Both the position numbers and the translations under genes were made by a program. DNA of 10,459 nucleotides. Origin: Acidimicrobiia bacterium (GTDB lineage Bacteria; Actinomycetota; Acidimicrobiia; Acidimicrobiales; Ilumatobacteraceae). The stretch covers positions 1 through 10,459 of the forward strand of contig JACDHN010000054.1 of the NCBI GenBank assembly GCA_013821025.1, in the 5' to 3' direction. Below are positions 6,580 to 10,459 of this stretch, piece after piece (the stretch's first letter is position 1; each line of letters opens with the position of its first letter). Under the pieces are notes generated by a model. That model was not told the origin of the DNA and searched no databases. It was given only the letters and a program-made list of their open reading frames with translations.

Positions 6580-6914
6580 GCCAGCCCCGCCTCAGCGCCA
6601 CGGGCGAGCTGGTTACGTGCGGCCGAGGCGTTGGCCTCGAGGTGATCGACCCCACAACGCAGCACTTCGCGTCCAGCCGCGGTGATTCGGTAGTAGCGAC
6701 GTAACCGGCCCTCGACTACCTCCTCGCGATCGACACGCAGCGCACCTTCCCCGACGAGTCGGTCGAGTGCCGCGTACAGGGTCCCTGCGCGGAGCCGCAC
6801 GCGACCTTCTGAGAGCTCATCCACGGACTGCAGAATGCCGTAGCCGTGAAGTGGCGCCGGTGCTACTGCTGCCAGGATGAGGAACGTCGGCTCTCTCAAC
6901 ACGTCCCGCAACAT
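6576..6914 (-). CDS. PadR-family transcriptional regulator
   Basis: 112 aa, the size of short PadR-s2 proteins. The winged helix is clear: FLILAAVAPAPLHGYGI, then RVRLRAGTLYAALDRLVGEG, then the wing RRYYRITAAGREVL. A short C-terminal helix replaces the longer dimerisation arm of large PadRs. These repress a neighbouring transporter or detoxification gene until a small ligand binds. It is the first gene of a two-gene operon with the LysE fusion (4-nt overlap). The ATG at 6914 has no Shine-Dalgarno; a -35/-10 pair places transcription start on it. Confidence 0.92.
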   Translation of the reverse strand: MLRDVLREPTFLILAAVAPAPLHGYGILQSVDELSEGRVRLRAGTLYAALDRLVGEGALRVDREEVVEGRLRRYYRITAAGREVLRCGVDHLEANASAARNQLARGAEAGLA

Positions 6915-6920
6915 ATACCG

Positions 6921-6950
6921 ATGATCGGACTATCAGGAAGTCCGAGTCAA
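6921..6950 (-). promoter_or_regulatory. Promoter of the PadR-LysE operon
   Basis: On the minus strand TTGACT (6950-6945) is a good -35. GATCAT (6926-6921) is a weak -10 after an 18-nt spacer, 6 nt before the ATG at 6914. This implies a leaderless padR mRNA. Confidence 0.45.
6925..6945. promoter_or_regulatory. Inverted repeat, probable PadR operator
   Basis: TCGGACT-N7-AGTCCGA, a perfect 7-bp dyad lying between the -35 and -10 of the padR promoter and touching both. Position and symmetry fit autoregulation by the dimeric PadR protein. Confidence 0.55.
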
Positions 6951-7320
6951 CGGTGATCGGGCGGCGCTGGCGCACGAGCTGCAGCCCTTCGGTGCCACGG
7001 CCGTGTCTCTCACTCCGGGCTGGCTGCGATCAGAGATGATGCTCGAGGCGTACGGCGTCACCGAGTCGAACTGGCGTGAGGCAACTGAGAAGTCGCCTCA
7101 CTTCGCCATCTCCGAGACTCCAGCGTTCGTCGGTAGGGCCGTGGCGGCGCTGGCACAAGATCCCAACGTGTCACGCTGGAACGGAACGTCACTGTCCAGC
7201 GGACAGCTTGCCAAGATCTACGGTTTCAGCGACCTCGACGGCAGCCAACCCGATGCCTGGCGATACGTCACGGAGGTTCAAGACGCCGGCAAGCCCGCCG
7301 ACACGACCGGCTATCGCTGA
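6946..7320 (+). pseudogene. Short-chain dehydrogenase/reductase, 3' remnant
   Basis: About 124 residues match only the C-terminal part of an SDR: ALAHELQPFGATAVSLTPGW, LRSEMMLEAYGV, HFAISETPAFVGRAVAALA, WNGTSLSSGQLAKIYGFSD, and an end in DAWRYVTEVQDAGKPAD. The Rossmann GxxxGxG cofactor motif and the catalytic YxxxK that should precede it are absent; an in-frame stop at 6922 and the divergent PadR promoter sit there instead. The remaining frame is intact and well conserved in style, which suggests recent loss. A GTG at 7003 could allow a 105-aa peptide, but no SDR activity is possible. Confidence 0.75.
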
Positions 7321-7324
7321 CCCG

Positions 7325-7330
7325 TAGGCT
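7325..7330 (+). promoter_or_regulatory. Possible -10 box before the 31-codon ORF
   Basis: TAGGCT (TAnnnT) lies 7 nt before ATG 7338, the same spacing as other leaderless starts here. No -35 is evident. Confidence 0.25.
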
Positions 7331-7337
7331 GCGCTCG

Positions 7338-7433
7338 ATGAGCCGTTGGAACGGCATCGCGGAGACGCTTTGGGGCGGAACGGGTGCCCGACGCAAGCCC
7401 GGGCGCCCGATCGTCCTGCTGGCCCTGCGCTGA
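7338..7433 (+). CDS. 31-aa ORF overlapping the LigD-Pol start
   Basis: MSRWNGIAETLWGGTGARRK followed by PGRPIVLLALR; not recognised. Its TGA overlaps the next ATG by one base (TGATG), the classical arrangement for translational coupling. It has a possible -10 box 7 nt upstream and is rich in Arg and Gly. It may be a leader peptide that feeds ribosomes onto the polymerase gene, or chance. Confidence 0.35.
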   Translation: MSRWNGIAETLWGGTGARRKPGRPIVLLALR

Positions 7434-8398
7434 TGGACGACTCGCGCAGCGACGAGTCGCCGGCCGGCGTCAAGTTCACCAACCTCGATCAGCCACTGTT
7501 CGACGGTGCCGGCGCCACGAAGCGCGACCTCGTCGAGTACCTGGACGGTGTGCCTGACCGGATCCTCCCCGAGCTGCGCGACCGCCCCCTGTCGGTGATC
7601 AGGGTGACTCGGGGCCAAGCACCGTTCATGCAGAAGAACGTCCCGAAGTACACCCCGGAATGGGTGGCGACGGTTCCGTTGTGGGCGGAGGCATCCAAGC
7701 GCACTGTTACCTATGCGCTGTGCAACGACCGCCGGACGCTGCTGTGGTTCGCCAACCAGCGCGCCATCGAGTACCACCCCACGTTGGCCCGTGCCGACCG
7801 GCTCGACCGCGCCACCCATCTGGTTCTCGACCTCGACCCGCCCAACGCCGCCGCGTTCGCGAAGGCGGTCGCCGTCGCTCATCTCGTGCGCCAAGCGCTC
7901 ACCGACGTGGGCCTGGCCGGGGCCGTGAAGACCAGCGGAGCCAAGGGCGTACACGTCTTCGTGCCGATCGATTCACAGGTGACGACGGACGACGCAGCGG
8001 CGGCGACGCGGGCGATCGCCAGGCGCGCCGAGCGCCTCGACCCGCAGACGGCCACGACAGCGTTCGTCAAGGCTGACCGCGAGGGCAAAGTGTTCGTCGA
8101 CTCCACCCGCACCGGTGGGGCCACGGTCATTGCGGCCTACAGCCCTCGTGCTCGTCCGGGCGTGCCGGTGTCGTTTCCGATCGCCTGGGACGAGCTCGAC
8201 GACGTGGCGCCTGACGACTTCACGATCAAGACCGCCGCCCAACGGTTGGGCGATCGAGATCCGTGGGCCGACGCTCTGCCTGCGCCCCAGCAGGTCCCGG
8301 CCGACCTGATCGCCGAGGGCCACGAGATCCCCATCGCCCGCGTCGCCGCGATGCACGAGGGCAAGCGGCGCGCCCGAGCCCGCCGCAATGACGGGTGA
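7433..8398 (+). CDS. Stand-alone LigD-type polymerase/primase domain protein
   Basis: 321 aa. The whole protein is the archaeo-eukaryotic-primase-like polymerase domain of LigD. Signatures are VKFTNLDQPLFDGAGATKRD, MQKNVPKYTPEWV, HLVLDLDPP with metal ligands Asp133 and Asp135, KTSGAKGVHVFVPI (Ser168, Lys171, His174), FVDSTRTGGATVIAAYSPRA with the third acid Asp223, and PVSFPIAWDELDD. The family adds NTPs or dNTPs at DNA ends or gaps during end joining and repair. No ligase or nuclease domain is attached, and no Ku gene is in the window, so it resembles the free PolD1/PolD2-type enzymes of mycobacteria. The C-terminus is basic (KRRARARR), perhaps for DNA binding. The frame runs upstream to 7346, but family similarity starts after ATG 7433. 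Confidence 0.92.
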   Translation: MDDSRSDESPAGVKFTNLDQPLFDGAGATKRDLVEYLDGVPDRILPELRDRPLSVIRVTRGQAPFMQKNVPKYTPEWVATVPLWAEASKRTVTYALCNDRRTLLWFANQRAIEYHPTLARADRLDRATHLVLDLDPPNAAAFAKAVAVAHLVRQALTDVGLAGAVKTSGAKGVHVFVPIDSQVTTDDAAAATRAIARRAERLDPQTATTAFVKADREGKVFVDSTRTGGATVIAAYSPRARPGVPVSFPIAWDELDDVAPDDFTIKTAAQRLGDRDPWADALPAPQQVPADLIAEGHEIPIARVAAMHEGKRRARARRNDG

Positions 8399-8433
8399 TG
8401 AACACCCACCACACGCTTTGTGGATCATGATTA

Positions 8434-8453
8434 GTTACAATGCGCGCTGTGAC
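8434..8453. promoter_or_regulatory. Promoter and imperfect dyad of the AbrB-type gene
   Basis: TACAAT (8436-8441) is a near-perfect -10 placed 7 nt before GTG 8449. It lies inside an imperfect inverted repeat, GTTACA-N8-TGTGAC (one mismatch). Just upstream are two more small symmetries: CCACA-N5-TGTGG (8409-8423) and ATCATGAT (8424-8431). AbrB/MazE antitoxins commonly bind such sites at their own promoter. Confidence 0.45.
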
Positions 8454-8694
8454 TGCAACCACGAACGCGAAGATCTCGCACCGCGGACAAACGAGCCTGC
8501 CCGCAGATCTTCGTCACCGCTGGGGACTCGAGGATGGCGGAGAAATCGGGTTCATCGACCTCGGCGATTCGGCGCTGATCGTCCCCGGCGGGACCGGGCC
8601 CGCACGGACCGAACTGCGTCGAGTCCTCGGCGATCGCTACGACAACGGACTGTCGACGATCTCCGATCCCGAACTCACCGATCAGCCATCCTGA
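8449..8694 (+). CDS. AbrB/MazE/SpoVT-family DNA-binding protein, likely antitoxin
   Basis: 81 aa. The swapped-hairpin AbrB domain occupies residues ~6-46: AKISHRGQTSLPADLRHRWG, then LEDGGEIGFIDLGDSALIVP. The rest (GPARTELRRVLGDRYDNGLS to the end) is a flexible tail of the kind that wraps a toxin partner. Start is GTG 8449 (VTATTNAK), favoured by the -10 at 8436-8441; ATG 8440 would add three residues (MRA) but overlaps the -10. It is followed after 4 bp by a PIN-like gene, the usual order of antitoxin then toxin. The expected role is to neutralise that partner and repress the shared promoter. Confidence 0.85.
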   Translation: MTATTNAKISHRGQTSLPADLRHRWGLEDGGEIGFIDLGDSALIVPGGTGPARTELRRVLGDRYDNGLSTISDPELTDQPS

Positions 8695-8698
8695 CGGC

Positions 8699-9136
8699 AT
8701 GGAGTCGGTTGACCGAGTCGTGCTCGACGATCGGCTCCTGATCGAGCACCTGCTCGTCGGGCTCGACGCCACGAATGTCGAGCTGTACACCACCGCCTAC
8801 TGGTACTACCGGGCGTGCCGAGCCGCCGTCGCCGGCGCCGGCGGTCAGTTGTCGGGACCGTTCGAACACCTCGACCGCAACGAGCAGGAACGCGCAATCC
8901 TCAGTCTGCTCGAGCTACCCGACGACATCGGGCTCCCAGAACCGCGAGCCAGCGTGCCGGCGATGGCACGTGTCGCCGTGCGTCAACCTCGCCTCAACCT
9001 GCTCAACCTCGAGGCCGTCGCCGCCGGTGAAACACTCGACGCCACGATCTGGCTCTCGGCGCCGGCCGCCTCGGGGCTGCTCCCCGCAGTACTCGATGCA
9101 GAGGCCATTCCGTGGACGACGATCACCATCGCCTAG
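8699..9136 (+). CDS. Putative PIN-like toxin partner of the AbrB-type protein
   Basis: 145 aa. PIN toxins are RNases that use 3-4 acidic residues for metal. The first strand (RVVLDDRLLIEHLLVG, Asp10/Asp11) and the last part (NLEAVAAGETLDATIWLSAP, then LLPAVLDAEAIPW) follow PIN order. However, the middle helix (TTAYWYYRACRAAV) lacks the expected acid, and the strand after DATIW carries Ser-Ala-Pro where Asp is expected. It is thus a weak or degenerate PIN resemblance, resting on gene order as much as on sequence. It has no clear ribosome binding site of its own and is probably translated by coupling. It may instead be an unrelated AbrB partner. Confidence 0.55.
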   Translation: MESVDRVVLDDRLLIEHLLVGLDATNVELYTTAYWYYRACRAAVAGAGGQLSGPFEHLDRNEQERAILSLLELPDDIGLPEPRASVPAMARVAVRQPRLNLLNLEAVAAGETLDATIWLSAPAASGLLPAVLDAEAIPWTTITIA

Positions 9137-9251
9137 CGATCGAGAGACTCATCGTTCTGATGGCTGCTGGGGATGGGCGAGCCGCCGTCTTGGAGCGCGG
9201 CCTGCCGGGTGGCGCGGTTCAGTCGGTGCGGACGGTCCGCGTGTGCGCCGA

Positions 9252-9518
9252 CTACGGCTCGACCGAGGGTTCGCCGAGCCCAGAGTCGTCGTCGCTGAGG
9301 ATGCGCCGGGCGTCCTGCGCGTCAGCCGCCGGCACCTCCACGACTACGCCCGACTCGCCCTCAACCACGACCGCTCCCCCCTCGATCTGATCATTGAGGG
9401 CCGCCTCAATGCCGTAGGCGCGCAACTTGGCCTGAACCACCTCGGCCTCACCCTCGGTGGCGAACGACCCTACGGCAACCGGTTCGGAGTGCTCATCATC
9501 ACGATCGACGCTTCCCAT
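9252..9518 (-). CDS. DUF2007-type small protein
   Basis: 88 aa. The core EPVAVGSFATEGEAEVVQAK, LRAYGIEAALNDQ, and VVVEVPAADAQDARRILSD is the ferredoxin-like DUF2007 fold (putative signal-transducing protein; function unproven). The tail is acidic. The frame continues upstream to 10169, but that part shadows the DUF5990-like gene. ATG 9518 has a -10 box 6 nt upstream. It converges with the PIN-like gene across a 115-bp gap and diverges from the DUF5990-like gene. Confidence 0.85.
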   Translation of the reverse strand: MGSVDRDDEHSEPVAVGSFATEGEAEVVQAKLRAYGIEAALNDQIEGGAVVVEGESGVVVEVPAADAQDARRILSDDDSGLGEPSVEP

Positions 9519-9524
9519 CAACGC

Positions 9525-9530
9525 AGTGTA
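9525..9530 (-). promoter_or_regulatory. -10 box of the DUF2007 gene, leaderless geometry
   Basis: On the minus strand TACACT lies 6 nt before ATG 9518. No Shine-Dalgarno is present and the -35 is poor. Confidence 0.45.
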
Positions 9531-9626
9531 GAGAACGTCCACCACGGCACCATCACCCCGGATGGGCCGCTGTACAGCGCAACCGAGCCGACTGATCTCG
9601 CGTCGGAGACGTGCAACGATCTGGGC

Positions 9627-10094
9627 GTGCGAATCACGATCCATGGCCGAAATCTCCCAGGGAGGTGCTTCATGTCCGAGGGCGTACCGCTCGAGAACGT
9701 GCACGTTGCAGTGCAGGAGGGCAAGGAACCTGTCGGTCTGGTGCCGGGGGACGCGGCGTCTGCAACGTGGAAGGTCGACGTGCGGATCGTCGTGAGCGAC
9801 GACGGGGAGCTCGACCTGCGGGGTCCGGCGGTGCATGGCAAACGCGGCGAGCGGTTCTTGTATCTCACGTGGGGTGATGTCGGCGCCGACGGGTCGTTTG
9901 CGATGTTTCGGCGGGCGAAGCTGATGGTTGCCGACATCGACTCGAACCTGTTGGCACAGGCGGCGGAGCCCGAGACTGGCGCGGCCGCTGAGGGCGGTGG
10001 GCTGTCCGTCGAGATCGACCTGACCGATCGCAAAGGCTGTCCGTTGTGCGCACGGGTCCGCCCACCCACCGCCAGCTGGTCCCTGACGAGCTGA
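9627..10094 (+). CDS. DUF5990-like hypothetical protein
   Basis: 155 aa. The sequence reads VRITIHGRNLPGR, ENVHVAVQEGKEPVGLVPGD, ATWKVDVRIV, LDLRGPAVHGKRGERFLYLT, WGDVGADGSFAMFRRAKLM, and a last strand LSVEIDLTDRKGCPLCARVR. It resembles the actinobacterial DUF5990 family as I remember it, a beta-rich cytoplasmic protein of unknown function. GTG 9627 includes the first strand (VRITIHG). The later ATG 9672 has a stronger Shine-Dalgarno (GGGAGG, 9659-9664) but would lose that strand. Between residues ~115 and 130 an Ala/Gly/Glu-rich linker precedes the final strand. The long frame upstream of 9627 overlaps other genes and is not coding. Confidence 0.75.
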   Translation: MRITIHGRNLPGRCFMSEGVPLENVHVAVQEGKEPVGLVPGDAASATWKVDVRIVVSDDGELDLRGPAVHGKRGERFLYLTWGDVGADGSFAMFRRAKLMVADIDSNLLAQAAEPETGAAAEGGGLSVEIDLTDRKGCPLCARVRPPTASWSLTS

Positions 10095-10147
10095 GGGGCT
10101 GGCCCTTCCCGACCTGCATGCCGATCTGTGCGCACGCCTCGGCAGCT

Positions 10148-10180
10148 CACCATCGCAAGTCGGCAGCACATGCGATGGTG
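10148..10180. promoter_or_regulatory. Perfect 10-bp inverted repeat before the GNAT gene
   Basis: CACCATCGCA (10148-10157) and TGCGATGGTG (10171-10180) are exact complements separated by 13 nt. It ends 6 nt before GTG 10187 and lies 53 nt after the DUF5990-like stop. No T-run follows, so an ordinary intrinsic terminator is unlikely. It could be an operator, or an mRNA hairpin controlling access to the start. Confidence 0.6.
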
Positions 10181-10186
10181 TAAGGG

Positions 10187-10459
10187 GTGAGCGTCGACTG
10201 GGTGCGGCTGGAGTTGGACATCAGCCGATTCGAACCGACCCGCTTCGCCGATCTGATGGCCGAGGTCCAGGGCGCAGGCATCCGCCTGACCACACTCGCT
10301 GAACTCGGCAATACGACCGCCCAGCAGCAATCGCTCTACGCGTTGAACGCCGAATGCGCCGCGGATATCCCCGATCGCGGCCCGTTCTTCACATGGTCCG
10401 AGTTTCGGCGCACGCGGCTCGACGTGCCCTCATTCGAACCCCACGGTGTGGTCGTGGCC
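10187..10459 (+). CDS. GNAT-family N-acetyltransferase, partial at right edge
   Basis: 91 residues visible. VRLELDISRFEPTRFADLMA, then IRLTTLAELG, then QSLYALNAECAADIPDRGPF followed by FTWSEFRRTRLDVPSFEPHG resemble the second GNAT domain of actinobacterial tandem acetyltransferases, including the linker after the first domain. The acetyl-CoA loop would follow beyond the edge. An in-frame TAA (10181) sits just upstream, so no first domain is encoded. Either this is a single-domain member or the first domain was lost. GTG 10187 is preceded by AAGGG with almost no spacing, so the start is only a best guess. Confidence 0.75.
   Translation, partial: MSVDWVRLELDISRFEPTRFADLMAEVQGAGIRLTTLAELGNTTAQQQSLYALNAECAADIPDRGPFFTWSEFRRTRLDVPSFEPHGVVVA

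Noticed and set aside
9228..9240. GCGGAC-G-GTCCGC palindrome between converging genes as a terminator
   Set aside because: A one-base loop cannot form a good hairpin and no T-tract follows; probably chance in GC-rich DNA.
8775..9626. Long plus-strand extension upstream of the DUF5990-like gene
   Set aside because: It covers the PIN-like gene in another frame and the DUF2007 gene on the other strand; Ser/Arg/Pro-rich composition is typical of a shadow.
9519..10169. Upstream extension of the DUF2007 frame
   Set aside because: Antisense to the DUF5990-like gene; the DUF2007 fold starts after ATG 9518, which has its own -10 box.

Overview
The window is GC-rich, densely packed bacterial DNA. It has frequent GTG starts, 1-10 bp gaps or 1-4 bp overlaps between genes, and many promoters whose -10 box lies only 6-8 nt upstream of the start codon (leaderless mRNA). 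The gene families (stand-alone LigD-type polymerase, PadR and ArsR regulators, an F420/FMN-type split-barrel protein, a DUF2007 protein, a DUF5990-like protein) point to Actinomycetota, most likely the Acidimicrobiia (Ilumatobacter-like). That placement is inference from protein style, not a database match. No rRNA, tRNA, CRISPR array, transposase or phage gene was seen.

Layout. (1) 1-969, minus: N-terminal half of a GH15 glucoamylase/trehalase-like protein, running off the left edge. (2) 1031-2974, plus: a tight cluster of a 1-Cys redoxin, an unrecognised protein overlapping its stop codon, and a class III nucleotidyl cyclase with an actinobacterial N-terminal domain. (3) 3004-4041, minus: a YghZ-type aldo/keto reductase, divergent from (4) 4218-4976, plus: an ArsR-type winged-helix domain fused to an AHSA1/SRPBCC domain. 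A near-consensus promoter with a perfect inverted repeat lies between them, and so does a short tandem repeat. (5) 5173-5625, plus: a pyridoxamine-phosphate-oxidase-fold protein. It converges with (6) 5629-6914, minus: a PadR regulator overlapping, by 4 nt, a LysE-type transporter that carries an extra N-terminal domain. (7) 6946-7320, plus: the 3' third of a short-chain dehydrogenase, cut off exactly at the PadR promoter. (8) 7338-8398, plus: a 31-codon ORF overlapping by one base the start of a stand-alone LigD-type polymerase/primase. (9) 8449-9136, plus: an AbrB/MazE-like antitoxin followed after 4 bp by a protein that looks like a degenerate PIN-domain toxin. (10) 9252-9518, minus: a DUF2007 protein, divergent from a DUF5990-like protein (9627-10094, plus). 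(11) 10187-10459, plus: a GNAT acetyltransferase that appears to begin at the inter-domain point of a tandem GNAT, with a perfect 10-bp inverted repeat just upstream.

The region reads as a patchwork of small independent cassettes (regulator plus effector) rather than one pathway. The three regulator-led cassettes (ArsR-SRPBCC, PadR-LysE, AbrB-PIN-like) each have an inverted repeat overlapping the core promoter, which suggests autoregulation. The most unusual items are the PadR-coupled LysE fusion, the ArsR-SRPBCC fusion with an internal start site, the AbrB/PIN-like pair with missing catalytic acids, the cyclase with altered substrate-binding residues, and the widespread leaderless-promoter geometry.
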